The notes under the pieces were generated by a model that saw nothing but the letters and a program-made list of their open reading frames with translations, was not told the DNA's origin and searched no databases. This document shows, one piece after another, positions 1 through 12,211 of a stretch of DNA of 64,000 nt. Source of the DNA: Dolomedes plantarius. Its lineage: Eukaryota; Arthropoda; Arachnida; Araneae; Dolomedidae. The translations under genes and the position numbers were made by a program. The stretch's first letter is position 1; every line of letters starts with the position of its first letter. The stretch spans positions 200,383,120 to 200,447,119 of the forward strand of contig OU015492.1 of the NCBI GenBank assembly GCA_907164885.2, given 5' to 3'.

Positions 1-858
1 GGTCGGCCACGCGCCACTACAGCAACTGATGCCCGGTATATACTGTTAACAGCTCGTCGAAACAGAACAGACAATGCTACTCAGCCGCAAGGGCAGTTCC
101 TCTTGGCAACAGGACGAAGGGTGTCCACCCAAACAGTACGTAATAGGCTTCATCAGGGAGGTCTCTAAGCACGTAGGTCAATGGTCTGAATTCCGTTGAC
201 ATCCCGCCACCGTGCGGCCCGAAGAGGATGGACTGCTAAACATCGAGATTGGGAGCAACATGATTGGAGTCAAGTGCTGTTTACAGACGAGTCCCGATTC
301 AGTCTGGAGTGTGACACCCGACATGTTTTGGTATGCAGGGAAAGGGGCACTATAAATAACCCTACATTCGTTCGTGAAAGGTCACAATACAGACGAGATG
401 GTTTTATGGTATGGGGTGGAATCAGCATAGGTGGACGTACGGACCTGCATATCATTCGGAATGGTACTTTGACGGCCCGAAAGTATGCAGACGAGTTACT
501 GAGAACTCATGTAATACCTTACGCTGCAGCAATTGGAGATTCCTTTGTTTTCCAGCATGATAAGGCCAGACCTCATACAGCTCGTCTTGTGGAGAACATG
601 CTTGAAGCTTAAACAATACAGCGTATGGAATGGCCAGCGTGCTCTCTTGACCTGAATCCAATCGAGTATGTTTGGGACATGCTCGGACGACGTATTGCTG
701 CGAGACCAAGGCCTCCTTTTATTCTCCGAGACTTGGAGATTGCACTTCTTGAGAAGTCAAACAGTATTCAGCAAAGTCTTATCGATAACATCATCGCATC
801 CATGGAAAACAGCTGTGCAACAGTCTTAGCTGTTCGAGGAGACCACACGCCGTATTAA
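1..858 (+). pseudogene. Tc1-like transposase, broken by three in-frame stops
   Basis: The reading frame is continuous from base 1 to 858 with no frameshift, but stops occur at 166-168, 187-189 and 610-612. It enters inside the DNA-binding region (GRPR motif at the start, then STQTVRNRL of the second helix-turn-helix). The DDE catalytic domain follows: first Asp in FTDESRF, second Asp in FQHDKARPHTA, and Glu in LNPIEYVWD, with 34 residues between the last two (DD34E) if the stop is counted as a residue. The protein would end at DHTPY. The first catalytic Asp, the DD34E spacing and the C-terminus are kept, so decay is by point mutation. It cannot make a full transposase today. Confidence 0.9.
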
Positions 859-1107
859 AAATCTTGCATCATTTCTAAACAATACTTTTTTTATCGTTTA
901 CATGTAACCAAATTGTTGCCCTAAATCATCTTTTCATGTTTTTCTTTCCACATTTTCAAAGAATTAAAGCTTAATTACAATTTTTTACGTCTTTTTTTCT
1001 GTATCGCGCATTGGTACGCGTGTACTATCCGTTTTATGCCAATACGTGGCTGTCTCGCACGGATTTCTTAACTTCTTTGCTTGCTCACCTAATTTTTTTG
1101 AGCAGTG
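1..1107 (+). mobile_element. Tc1-like DNA transposon, 5' part cut by window edge
   Basis: The left end lies outside the window. The right terminal inverted repeat is visible at 1087-1107, ending in TTTTTTTGAGCAGTG and followed by TA, which is the normal Tc1 target dinucleotide. Read inward it begins CACTGCTCAAAAAAATTAGG, a typical Tc1-type terminus. About 250 bp of non-coding DNA separates the transposase stop from this end. The flanking TA is the first unit of a (TA)n tract. Family identity is well supported; the left limit is unknown. Confidence 0.85.
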
Positions 1108-1142
1108 TATATATATATATATATATACAGAGAGAGAGAGAT
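1108..1142. repeat. (TA)n then (AG)n microsatellite
   Basis: A short TA run (1108-1127) followed by an AG run. It starts exactly at the TA target site of the adjacent Tc1-like element. Confidence 0.9.
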
Positions 1143-1279
1143 ATGGCAAAAATGCTATGCTAAAAAAAGAAGAACGGACCAGGTTGCTTCTAAGATTTTT
1201 ATGTGAAGGAAAATAATTAGATAGTTTGCCATTCTGCATTTCTATATACAATTTTAGTTTTATATCCACCTGGCATTAT

Positions 1280-3740
1280 TTTATTTTCAATCAATGTGTA
1301 ATAAGTTTAATTTACAGCAATATTAACTCATAATATTTTTTATCTATTTACAGCCAATCTTTAAAAAAAATTACAAAATTCTTGAATTATAACTTTTTGC
1401 TTTTCCCCAGTTAAAAGTCTATAGTTAATAATAAAATAAGAATATATACCCTCTTTAACAGTTTTTACAGTTTTTTATGGATATTAGAGTATGCATAAAA
1501 AATATTTTTCTTTAAAATGATTTTTAAACAAATTTATGAGCAAAAAAAAATCTTTAAACGCATTTATCTCAGTTTGTGTTTTTTCAGATTTTTTATGTCT
1601 TCAAAATGCTAAGGCAGTTTTAAATATACATAAAAGTGTTTGAAAATTTCATTTGCACATCATACCATATATAAGGGATTTAAATAGCGGATTTTTAATA
1701 TTTTGATAACTTTTTTTTTTAAAATCATATGTACAAAAACTAGTCATTTTTTCTGCTTTTTTCCACTTGTATTAAGTTATCATTTTATTCTCTAAAACTA
1801 TTGATATTAAAAAAAGTCCGATATTTAAATCTGTTTAGACTGTTATTACTGACTTCAAATAGTAAAATCACGTGAAAATTTAAAAACATAAAATACTAGT
1901 GGTGTTTTGAAATCGGTGGTTAAAATTGATTTTTTTTTTTTATTTTGTGAAAAATAATTTTATTTTTGAAACTTTTTTGGATTAAGTTATTCTTATTTAA
2001 CATTTACATAATAATATCCAAAAATATATTTTTTTAAGTTGATAATAACATTTTTTTTTGGGGGGGGAGGGGGTGCCGAGTCCTCTTAAACATTCCCGCG
2101 TACAAATAAAATTATATAATTTGTTATTTTTCACTTTTTGTAATAAACTTTAATAAAGTACTTGCATTACGGCAGTATCTAAACATTTTATTATTCCTTG
2201 AAATTGGATGAATATAGGGCAGATATATTTTTGTCAAAATACCTTAAAATTTTTTTGTTTACAATATGCATCTTAATATGAATAAATCATTTTGATTATT
2301 TCAATCGTATTAACATCGTATTTCATGAGTGGTAAAAATCCGTATTTATTTGAGTGAAAAATTGATGATCTTGCAGATTTGTAGATAAGTTATAAATATT
2401 TATTGCTGTATATGAATATCAATTAATACTCTTTTTCTACCTGTTATGCATGAAACTAGTTTTATCCTATAAACAATTCTAATTGTTACGACTAATTCCC
2501 AAAAATTATATTTGATACACCACAAACATATATTATTTTAATGAAAAAGTCATTTTTAAATTTAGAAACTAACATTAGGGAAGTTGATTTTACTAATCAT
2601 TTCGATATAACCTTTTATTTTAAAATCATAGTCTAAGATTAAAATTAAAATTTAAGATTTATCGTTCGGATAAGTAATTAAAATTGAATTATTTCTACTT
2701 GATAATTTCTGCTCTTACAAAGCATGCACATTTACGGTTCAATTATTAAATTTTATTTTTCATTTACTAACAATATTAAGAGTAATCTTTCAAATAAGAA
2801 ATTATATGTTGCAATGTACTGTATCTAAAACTGGGGCAAATACTGACGCTTAAAATGCTTTCGTTCCCATCCTTTGCATTTAATTTTGCAACAGCAACAT
2901 TTAGGTTATCAATTTGTTTATGTCTGTGTGGATGTTTGTTTTCAAATAGCAGTGCAAGGATTTTCAGCATATTCGAATATCATTTATTAGTACAAAAAGC
3001 AAATGAATTCACGCGAAATTTTACACATGCACGTGCTTCTTTAACAACGCGTCAAATACAATAACGCTAAAATATTTATCTCCCTGCCGGATCATCCAAA
3101 TAATTTCCGATATCACTGTATCCCATTGATATTTGGGGTAATGGGCTATTAGCTTTGATATGTAGATAGAGACTATTACATCTGCAGATGGCTTTAATAG
3201 ATGAATCAGTCTTAGAACTATTGTGGCACAAGAGGATTTGGTTGCAGATGTGAAGGTACATTACAAGGAAAACAATTTATCTGATACGCAGTAATTGTGA
3301 GTTACAAAAGTTTTTAAAGTTTTGGAATATGAATAAGTAACAAATCTCAAAACCTTAGATGGCATTTATACGGAAATGTTGACAGATACAGGATAAAGGA
3401 CATATAATACATATATTTCATGCCTCGAGAATATTTACATTACATGCTGAACGAAAACTTTCCTTATAAAACAAGATAAAACGCAATTGACTTTTATAAA
3501 TATGCAAAACGCATACAATATAGATCAAGAAGATAGAGAAATATGTATGAGTTTATAAATGTATCACGAATTATTTTGTTATTTTTCAACAAACTTAGAA
3601 TAATTTTGGTAAAATCTGATGTGCCGAAAGAATTTTAAAGTACAATGTCTTCCAGTTCAACAGTTGCTTTGTTATGCATCTAATTAAGTTTTTTAATCAT
3701 ATTTAACTAGTTTTACAACTTCGGAATTTACTAATTTTTA
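1280..3740. other. AT-rich spacer, no gene seen
   Basis: Long A and T runs, and one G-rich stretch at 2058-2075. Open frames are short and resemble no family I know. No terminal repeats were recognised. Confidence 0.5.
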
Positions 3741-3889
3741 AGGTGTATAGAGTATTTATACTAAGGGGGCACTCTATATGAATTTTATACAAACACAGTT
3801 TATACATGAAACAATGTTTATTGAATTCGTTGCACATATATAATTGGCTTTTACAGCAATAAGCATACGTACTACTTGTACGGAATATA
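3741..3889. repeat. Left half of an unclassified repeat block (copy 1)
   Basis: This stretch matches 29867-30010 closely (shared words include ACACAGTTTATACATGAAAC and CATACGTACTACTTGTACG). It is interrupted at 3888-3889 by the Tc1-like element 3890-5295 and resumes at 5296. The word AGGTGTA occurs at both 3741-3747 and 5565-5571. It could be a solo LTR or another non-autonomous element. I cannot classify it. Confidence 0.7.
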
Positions 3890-5295
3890 CACTGCTGGCC
3901 ACCCAAATTGCAACACCAAGAAAGACAAGATATCACAACAAAATTATTTTGTAGATAACATCTTGACCAAGTAAAAAATGATTAAATTTATAGACTTCTG
4001 TGAAGTGTGGTTCCTGCCAAAATCAGTAGCCAGAGTAGCCGCCATTGTTGGAGATCACCGCTGCCACACGCCTCGGCATTGATTCAAAGAGACTTTGGAT
4101 GAGTTCTTGGGGTACAGCAGACCAAGCAGCTTCCACACGTTGCCAAAATTGATCTACTGTGGCAGCTGGGGATGGAATCTGGGTCAATCGTAGAGCAATC
4201 ATGGACCACATGTTTTCTATCGGCGAAAGATCCGGAGAGCGAGGCGGCCAGGGAAGCAATTCAATCTGGCGATTGACGAAGAACCGTTGGACAATGCGTG
4301 CCACGTGTGGTCGCGCATTATCCTGTTGAAATATGGCTGTGGGCAAGCCCTGAAGATAAGGAAAGACAACTGGCTCCAACACCTCGGAGATGTAGCGCTG
4401 GCTGTTTAAAGTACCGGCAATGCGTACTAGAGGTGTGCGAGAGTGATATCCAATACCGCCCCATACCATAATACCCGGTGCAGGACCAGTATGGCGGTGC
4501 ATAACGCAGCTGTTCAGCATCCTCTCTTCACGGTGTCTCCAGACTCGAATGCGACCATCGTGGTGTTGCAGACAGAAGCGTGACTCATCAATAAAGACAA
4601 TTTCATTCCATTCTGCCGTCCACATCCTTCTGCCATCGCACCATTGGCGGCGGAGACGTCTGTGGTTCTGCGTCAAGGGTAGACAAAGCAATGGACGTCT
4701 TGCGGACAGACCACTCTGCTGTAAACGTCGTCGAATGGTACGCGTTGACACTGGATGATGCGTTACAGACTGCATGTGCTGTGCAATGTTTCGTGATGTG
4801 ACTGAGCGATCCGTCACTGCCATGCGCACAATTTGCCTGTCATCACGTGAAGTGGTGCGCTGAGGTGGATGCGATCGAACACTCCGGTCCGTCGTACCCT
4901 CCTGCATCCAACGATCACATATCCGCATTACAGTTGTTTGGTTTCGTCCAACACGACTACCGATTTCCCTGAAAGATAATCCACAATCTCGGTAGGCCAC
5001 TATCCTTCCTCTGTCGAACTCGGATACTTGATCAAAAGATGATCGCTGTTTTCGACGAGGCATAATTGATCGTTATTTTGAAAAAACCACAAGAAAAACA
5101 CAATTGCCGAACTTGAAATCGTCGAAATCTCCAAGCCTTAAATAGCGCTTTGAAGTGGCGCCACAGGCGCGCGTGATGTGCGTCTGCGCTGAAATTCTAA
5201 TCATTTGCATATCTCACCTCCGCTAATGCATGTTGTAAATTTCATGTTATTTGCATGTTTCCTTCAGGGTGTTGCATTTACAGTGGCCAGCAGTG
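3890..5295 (-). mobile_element. Complete Tc1-like transposon, 1406 bp
   Basis: Both ends carry matching inverted termini. The left begins CACTGCTGGCCACCCAAATT and the right, read inward, begins CACTGCTGGCCACTGTAAAT; both then run into GCAACACC. TA flanks each side (3888-3889 and 5296-5297). One uninterrupted transposase gene lies inside on the minus strand. The element sits within a repeat whose unoccupied copy is at 29867-30310, so the insertion point can be read directly. The element at 33787-35191 has the same termini and is a decayed relative. Confidence 0.93.
4023..5063 (-). CDS. Tc1-family transposase, intact (346 aa)
   Basis: DDE transposase that would bind the element's own inverted repeats and carry out cut-and-paste transposition into TA sites in the nucleus. 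The length of 346 aa is normal for the family. An N-terminal helix-turn-helix covers about residues 12-52 (SEFDRGRIVAYRDCGLSFRE, then GRNQTTVMRICDRW), and a second about residues 75-118 (VSTRTIRRRLQQSGL). Catalytic residues are D159 in FIDESRF, D248 in FQQDNARPHVA and E283 in LSPIENMW, with 34 residues between the last two (DD34E). WGGIG at about 201-205 and the closing IPRR-like segment (SMPRRVAAVI) are also typical. The ATG at 5063 is chosen because MPRRKQRSSFDQ is a usual family N-terminus. There are no stops or frameshifts. Whether it is active is inference. Confidence 0.95.
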   Translation of the reverse strand: MPRRKQRSSFDQVSEFDRGRIVAYRDCGLSFREIGSRVGRNQTTVMRICDRWMQEGTTDRSVRSHPPQRTTSRDDRQIVRMAVTDRSVTSRNIAQHMQSVTHHPVSTRTIRRRLQQSGLSARRPLLCLPLTQNHRRLRRQWCDGRRMWTAEWNEIVFIDESRFCLQHHDGRIRVWRHREERMLNSCVMHRHTGPAPGIMVWGGIGYHSRTPLVRIAGTLNSQRYISEVLEPVVFPYLQGLPTAIFQQDNARPHVARIVQRFFVNRQIELLPWPPRSPDLSPIENMWSMIALRLTQIPSPAATVDQFWQRVEAAWSAVPQELIQSLFESMPRRVAAVISNNGGYSGY

Positions 5296-5571
5296 TATAT
5301 ATTATCATTCAATAGAAATACACATTTCAATACTCACAAACCAGCAGAGAGTCAAACCAGCAGTACTGCCACGTAAACTTTTGGGCCTGCTAAGCACTAG
5401 CGCAGGATATCACCTTTTCAACCTTAAAAACTTTTTTTTATTAATGACGCTGCATGGTATTTATACTAAGCGCGTATGCCGAAATTAGCATATCCCAAAC
5501 AGCTTCTTTAATTCATTCACTCAAAAGTTCGATTCTTGTGAATCGAATCTTGTGTATACCTTACAGGTGTA
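5296..5571. repeat. Right half of the unclassified repeat block (copy 1)
   Basis: Continues the match to the block at 29867-30310 after the inserted Tc1-like element; shared words include CAGAGAGTCAAACCAGCAGT and GCGCGTATGCCGAAATTAGC. Homology ends at CCTTACA in both copies. Confidence 0.7.
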
Positions 5572-6514
5572 ACATTATTATATTTCGATTTTATCCATTT
5601 TCCTCTAAATTCACATTCTAATCGCGATTTCTCAGCACTTTTCTTGTAGTAAAATCTTATGGTTCTGCAAAGAAAGTCTTCTAAAGTAAACGGGAATCGA
5701 AGAAATTGTCACCGATATTCTAGTTAGGACAAGCAATTCAACCGAAAAGACAGAAACAAAAATAGCAGGAAAGATGAAAGTGTGTGAAAAGGTGAATTCA
5801 CTAGCGGCCGCAGTGGGAAGAATCAATTCGAGGAAGCTGATTGAAGCTGAATAAATCAGCAATCATCATTTGGACCATAAACCGAAGAAAGAAGAATTGG
5901 ATATTTGGAACGGATTTGATGGTGCAGAGAAGTGGTTATCGATAGGAAACGAGCTTACTAGATGAGAATTTCTAATTAAATCCAAACGGCGTCTGGTTCT
6001 ATGTCTCCAGTGAGGAATCAAGACCATTTTCAGCCTCATCTGGTATATTTCGTAAAATCAGCTTCAGTCTTCATGCTGAACTGCAGTATGTGAGTAATAG
6101 AACTAATTCTCACCACAGATATCATGCGGAAAATATAAACTAAGCCTTTATTTCTTGTCCTAAGAGTAAGAAATTCAAATAATATTTTACACACCCTTAA
6201 CATTTTTAATTCATTTAAGATAAATGTTCCTCAAAAATTTCGCATTATTGAAGACTCAAAAGAATTGCAGTTAGGGTAAAAATTAAGACTTTTTGACATA
6301 TAATAACAAGTCAGAAATGGAAAAAAGAAATATTGAGAGATCAGATAATTGTTTCTAGTAATGTTAATAAGTTTTCTTCAGTGAAGACGTAACAGAAAAA
6401 CTCCTGAGCATAAACAACACTCCTAAAACACATGAGTGTCCTTCTGTTCACTGTTTTGATTTTACGTGCTGTTTGATCTCGATTTTGGAGACATGTCATA
6501 CCCCATAACCCCAT
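5572..6514. other. Spacer; one short coding-looking stretch, unidentified
   Basis: At about 5709-5849 on the plus strand there is an open frame of about 47 codons, less AT-rich than its surroundings, ending with residues GRINSRKLIEAE and a stop. I do not recognise it. It has no clear start or splice sites that I can defend. The rest is AT-rich with nothing identifiable. Confidence 0.35.
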
Positions 6515-6518
6515 TTTT

Positions 6519-6922
6519 TTGGTGAAAAATATTCCCATAGTAGCAGTTCCTAACACCTGTGTCATGAATATACTTCTTTACAATTGTTTTATAAGTAAAC
6601 ATGAAATTGAGAAATTTTAGTTGCAAACTATTGTCTTCTAATTCAGCCAATGAGCTACCTTGTCAAACTTTTTACCATATACTTACAGATCCATATTTTT
6701 TATACATATTTTTATACCTATTTTGGTGAAACATATTCCCATACTAGCAGTTCCTGACACCTGTGTCATGAATATACTTCATTACAATTGTTTTATAAGT
6801 AAAAATGAAATTGAGAAATTTTAGTTGCAAACTATTGTCTTCTAATTTAGCCAATGATCTACCTTGACAAACTTTTCACCATATACTTACAGATCCATAT
6901 TTATTATACATATTTACGTCTC
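6519..6922. repeat. Two-copy tandem repeat, about 204-bp unit
   Basis: The segment beginning TTTTGGTGAAA/CATATTCCC recurs 204 bp downstream with a handful of substitutions. Both copies include ACACCTGTGTCATGAATATA. No coding content was recognised. Confidence 0.85.
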
Positions 6923-7180
6923 TACTTTATTCTTCAGAAGTAAGACGTAATTACATCGAAATAAAGATTAGCAAACTTATTTCATTTAAGAGCATAAATA
7001 TTTTTGTGTTATTTCCCTATTTTACCTGTTCCCATGTAGTTGACCACATTTCTTAAACTGGCCTCTGCCATCTACCACACAAGAGATCAGATTTAAATGC
7101 GTGGTTAGGGAGCATAAGAGCATCAAAAGTGGTACAAACTTGGTTTCACTTAAAATTTGAGTAAACACTTCTGTGAAAGT

Positions 7181-7924
7181 TTAAGGTGACTGCTTACGTT
7201 GGAAATGTCATTTTTTGACTATTTTGGTCAATTTCATTTTTTTTTTTGCAAGAATCGTGTAATTCAATCTTTTCTCTTTTCAAAATCGTTTCGATTTTCA
7301 TTCTACATCAATTAGAAGCAGAGTTATAGCTATTTAAAAAACATCGTCTGCTACAAAATTAAAGGGACAAAGAACTTTAAATGTGTTTTTCTCAGAATTA
7401 TGTTTTTTAGCACAAATCTCACCGTTATCATGATATCTCACATAATAATTTATATAATTTGAAAAAGGTTTTCAGGAAATGTTTTAAATGCTACTGTTAA
7501 TGAAAAGAAGCACAATAACTGATGTATAATAAATAGTTTATTTTTATTTGGGGATGTTTTTATAAGGAAAGGAATGAGGAATCGGGGAAAATTTTCATAT
7601 TGGAACATATAATTGTCTGTATTATTTTTTAATTTTAAAATTTCTCTTAGATTGTGGGTCATTTTGAAGTTAACATTCATATGTATCATGTGTGAGAGGG
7701 AAATTAAAATAGTATCATTAGAATTTGTGCAGATAGGCGTTTTAGCTAAATTTCATTAAAAATTACTGCAAATTGACCAATTTATAAAAAAGTTTGGTAT
7801 TTAATGGTAAGTTTTTGTTCCTTTTTAAACTTTTAAATGCTATTTTACCATAAAAGACAAAAAAATTCTTTAAAAAGTGATTTTTTAGAAAAATTGGCTC
7901 CGAACGAAGGCAGTCACCTTAAAT
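7181..7924. mobile_element. MITE-like element with TTAA at both ends
   Basis: The left end reads TTAAGGTGACTGCTTACGTT and the right end, read inward, TTAAGGTGACTGCCTTCGTT, an imperfect inverted repeat of over 20 bp. TTAA at both edges would fit a piggyBac-type target, but the termini lack the CCC start usual for that superfamily, so the class is open. There is no transposase frame inside; the interior is AT-rich. Confidence 0.6.
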
Positions 7925-8807
7925 TTTAAAAACACAATAATAAAACGTTGCAATTAAACGATGCATGCATCGCTAAAAAATAACATTCTAAAAAAATTAC
8001 ATTTAATATACAATGTCAATACGGCGTAGTAAAAGTCATCGAAGACGAATAAAACTTTGCACAATGGCTTGTACAAACAATGACCTGTTGTAACGTTCTA
8101 TCATTCAATGCTTCAGTTCGTCCTCATCCGCCCATTAATCACTCCCAAGTGCCTTGACACTAAAAGACAGCAGAATGATTCCAAAACAACTTTTGAAAAA
8201 TGGCGCGCCTCTAATTAATTGAAAAGTTGGTATGAGACTGAGATAAGCCATTCTCTAATAATTTTTCTGTTAACACTGATGTAGATAAGGGCAGCAAAAT
8301 GATTATCTCGAAATTAAGGATAAAAGAGAGCATCAATATCTGACTGATGACAGACTACATAGCCTTATAATTATAGAGGGAGTAACTGATCTTATCAGCA
8401 TTTTTAATTTAATGAACGACATACATCATAAAGCATATCTTTTATACACAGGGAGTAATGTATGACAGACGACCGTCGTTTGGAGTTTAAAGTTTGCCTC
8501 TTTTCACAGAACTCTCTAAATGTCTTGTCTTGTTACAGGGGAAAGTAAATTTTCCATTGTTTCCTTTCCTGTGGAGTATTTAATCTTATAAGGTGTTTGC
8601 ATTCCAATTAAAAATTGACAAATAGTTTTCATTTTAAAGATACATAAATTTAAATTATACTTTGTTTGTTCTGAAAGCAACTTTAAAAATTTCTTCTATA
8701 TTTCAAACTTGCTTTATAAATAGGTATTACGCTACTTTCTTGTCTTGTAATCTGTTATTTTTATTCTTATTTCCAAATCTACATATGGATACCTCTCATC
8801 TCTTTAT
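7925..8807. other. Spacer, nothing identified
   Basis: AT-rich, apart from a more balanced patch near 8030-8210. No gene, repeat or terminal structure was recognised. Confidence 0.45.
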
Positions 8808-9267
<460 letters not shown>

Positions 9268-9711
9268 CAGTAAAACCTTGTTTTTCCGGACTAACTGGAA
9301 CTATAGGCAATCGGGGCAATATGGATAATAAGCAAAACAAAATCTTTAACTAAGCTGACTTACCTTTTAATACTATAAAAAACTATGTTTTGTAAGATAA
9401 TTAAATACTATTGTTTAAAGATATTAAAAAATATAAAAATAACTTTTTATGTCATTTCTTAACAAAGAAATGGTTAAGTCTAGCAAGTAAAGCTTTCTTA
9501 AACTCAACAAAAAGCATTTTATTAGCATAATTTATTGTACATTCTATACAGGAACTGCACATTGAATGAAACTAAAAAGCGAATATTTGGCGTACTTGTA
9601 GTTACGTTCGTACAATCATGGTTAAAAATTATTATCTAATGTGAAAATTAAATAAAAATAATATCTACAAGTCTGATCCGGATCAACGAGAGCCGGAAGA
9701 ACGAGGTTTTA

Positions 9712-9714
<3 letters not shown>
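9268..9714. mobile_element. pogo/Tigger-like MITE, 447 bp
   Basis: The termini are CAGTAAAACCTTGTTTTTCC on the left and, read inward from the right, CAGTAAAACCTCGTTCTTCC. This is a clear inverted repeat of about 25 bp of the kind seen in pogo/Tigger members of Tc1/mariner. TA follows the right end. No transposase is present, so it would be non-autonomous. Confidence 0.75.

Positions 9715-9787
<73 letters not shown>
9715..9787. repeat. (TA)n microsatellite
   Basis: Pure TA run between the pogo-like MITE and the start of the family-B Helitron, whose own 5' end it may include. Confidence 0.97.
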
Positions 9788-9790
<3 letters not shown>

Positions 9791-10187
9791 CTTGTCTGTT
9801 TGGTTGTCCGCTATAGAATCATAGACTGTTTCACTCACCGGGACCAATTCGGCAGGGTAAATGTTTAGCACCCGAGAAACTTAAATCAGGAAAAAAGAAA
9901 TTCGGGGCTCAATTAGTTTTTTTTTCATTAATTTTTTAATGATTTTTGTGCCTCTAAGCGCACCTCTTAAATGTGGATACAGCCCCTTCACCACAACCAG
10001 TCTAATTCGATACGCGGGGGGAAAGAGGTTTGTTCTGAGGGGTGGTTTGAGAGTTAGTCTGGGGGTTACGGGGGGGAGGGCTAAGTGTTTATTTTGCGGG
10101 GGTTGCAGCCCAGTATTTTTTTGATGGAATGCATGAAAAATTTTATATCTGTATATCTACCCGGGCAACGCCGGGCAATAATGCTAG
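9788..10187 (+). mobile_element. Helitron-like element, family B, copy 1
   Basis: The 3' end has the expected Helitron structure: a GC-rich hairpin (CCCGGGCAACGCCGGG), then a short A/T stretch and CTAG at 10184-10187, followed by T. The body matches 20731-21138 at high identity, starting GAGCTTGTCTGTTTG. The true 5' end is obscured by the TA run before it. There is no Rep/helicase gene, so it is non-autonomous. A guanine-rich tract lies at 10061-10080. Family labels A to D are mine. Confidence 0.8.
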
Positions 10188-10389
10188 TATATATATATAT
10201 ATATCAACACTATATTTTACTCATTAAATAATCGTTTTTTTAAAGGCAAGCCATCATACGCGTTAGTGATCCTCTAGGGATCAATAGAAAATATGCCATG
10301 AATATTTGAAGTTAGTTTCAATTCCAAAGCTACTATTAAATTTCTTAATTTTTTATGACGTTTGAGAGTTTTGTCTTTTTTATAAAATC

Positions 10390-10716
10390 AGTGGTGGGAG
10401 CGGTGGCCCAATGCCATTAGCAACGAGACAGTTATATGAACGTCCCTGGTTCGATGCCTGTCGCTTACAAATCCACCACCGTGTACACTAAGGCGGTTGG
10501 TGCATGAAAAATATGTCGTGGCTGCAATTTCCTCCAATGTCTCCAACTTGATTTTGGAGTTGCGGCGACAAGTGTACCGGTCTCGTCACTGGTTTTGGTT
10601 TTAAATTATAAAACCGGCTTGTAGGGGGTAATGCTGGCCAACTATGCGGTGCTCCCTTGAATGAATGGCCAGCGGTCTCGCGTTGTACCTACAGGCGAAT
10701 GTCTAGCGACAAGGTA
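10390..10716 (+). mobile_element. tRNA-derived SINE, about 330 bp
   Basis: The head has a tRNA-like pol III promoter: an A-box-like stretch around GCGGTGGCCCAATGCC and a B-box GGTTCGATGCC at about 10449. The tail end (ACAGGCGAATGTCTAGCGAC) also occurs at the 3' end of the SINE at 29576-29747, as TATAGGCGAATGTTTGACGA. It is not a functional tRNA, because the stems do not pair over the full length. Target duplications were not evident here. Confidence 0.65.
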
Positions 10717-11521
10717 AAAAAGTACTTTGAAAAAAAGTACTACTACTAAAATACTAACTATTAACTAAATTAAGGAAATTTCTAGCTTATAAGAAGGGAG
10801 AAACTGGTATCCTAACTCACTGTGTTTCTAAAAACTCCTTTAAAAACATAAAAATGGAAGCATAAACAGCAGTGATAAATTCCATTTACGCTGCAATTCT
10901 CAATAAATGACTTGCATATAGTTAAAATTATTAAAGTGATACATTGGTCATATTGTGGATTTTCAGAAGTTGCTTGTTGAAGTTGTGGACAGTATTTATT
11001 TAACATACAAATATATCATTGAAAATTTATTTATACAAATTTATGTTGCTATGCTTTTAGTTAATATTAATATGATGCAAAATTGTACCGAAATTAGACT
11101 ACAGTCCAGAAGAAACATATACTATTCCGGTAATATTGTATAAAACACTTTCAAAATTACATGTTTTCTCCTATTATAATTTTATTTTATTATAAACTAA
11201 TTTTTATTATTCAGCAAAATCCTTGCCAAAACATTTCAACGCCAAGAATATTTCTGACGGTGATTTATGAGATAATTTGCCAATGTACAAATAAATATCT
11301 CAAATATTTTTAAAAGCTAACAGAATAAGCGACTAAATTAAAATAAAATATTTCATTTTGACCTATTTAATATAAGAAGTGGACGTAGGGAACTTCAGGA
11401 AATGCCTGAAATTAAGAATAAATTTTTGGATGTTACAGATGCTTTATAAATTTCTAAGTGTTAACAAAAAACAAATTTAACTTTGTTTCCCTCTCATAAA
11501 TGTTAACAAGATTGGTCTCAA
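10717..11521. other. Spacer, nothing identified
   Basis: AT-rich with short unrelated open frames. No recognised element. Confidence 0.45.
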
Positions 11522-12090
11522 TCTATATATATAAAACAGTTCCGTAACTGACTCACTGACTGACATACAACGCACAGACCAAACCGCTGGACCTAATGGG
11601 CTGAAATTTTGCACGGCGATTCTTCTTATAGTGTAGGGGTGCACTAAGAAAGATTTTTAAAAAATTCTTCTTAGATTTTTTTTAATTAAATTTTTGAGCT
11701 GTTTTTGTAACCTTCTTTAAATTTGCATTTAAAATTATAATTTGAGGGTTATAAAATTTATATCGTGAGAAAGATCATAAAAATTCCTTTAAAATGAAAT
11801 CTTTTTTGAATCTTTACCTCTATTTTCTGCTTTTTTGTGTATCTAAAAATTAATTTTTAGAATTTAATTTAATAAATGTAGATCACGTGATTTCTTTTTC
11901 AGGTACTTCTTTTTCAGGTAAATAAATGTATCGTCACGTGCATAACAACTAAATAGACAAAAAATAATTTTTTTCTTGCTAATGCGGCAGACGATTGGAC
12001 ATTATTTTGGCTATAAAAATATCCCTTACGATTTTTTTATAAATATAAATATTTTTTTCTACATCAATTGTATATATTGATCGTCGTATT

Positions 12091-12132
<42 letters not shown>

Positions 12133-12211
12133 ATATTGGCATTAATTGCATACATTGACCGTTGTATTTAATTTGAATGTACTCCGTAGCGAAGTGCGGG
12201 TTTTCAGCTAG
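11522..12211 (+). mobile_element. Helitron-like element, family A, copy 1 (690 bp)
   Basis: Begins TCTATATATATAAAACAGTT at 11522, preceded by A, and ends GGGTTTTCAGCTAG at 12211, followed by T. These are the A|TC start and CTAG|T end expected for Helitrons. A GC-rich imperfect hairpin (CCGTAGCGAAGTGCGGG) precedes the CTAG. An internal TA tract (12091-12120) and two CACGTG palindromes are shared with the other copies. There is no coding capacity. Confidence 0.88.

Noticed and set aside
5791..5812. GAATTCACTAGCGGCCGC resembles a cloning polylinker
   Set aside because: It is not the exact vector order that I know, sits in an open frame, and both flanks continue as ordinary sequence. A vector screen would settle it.
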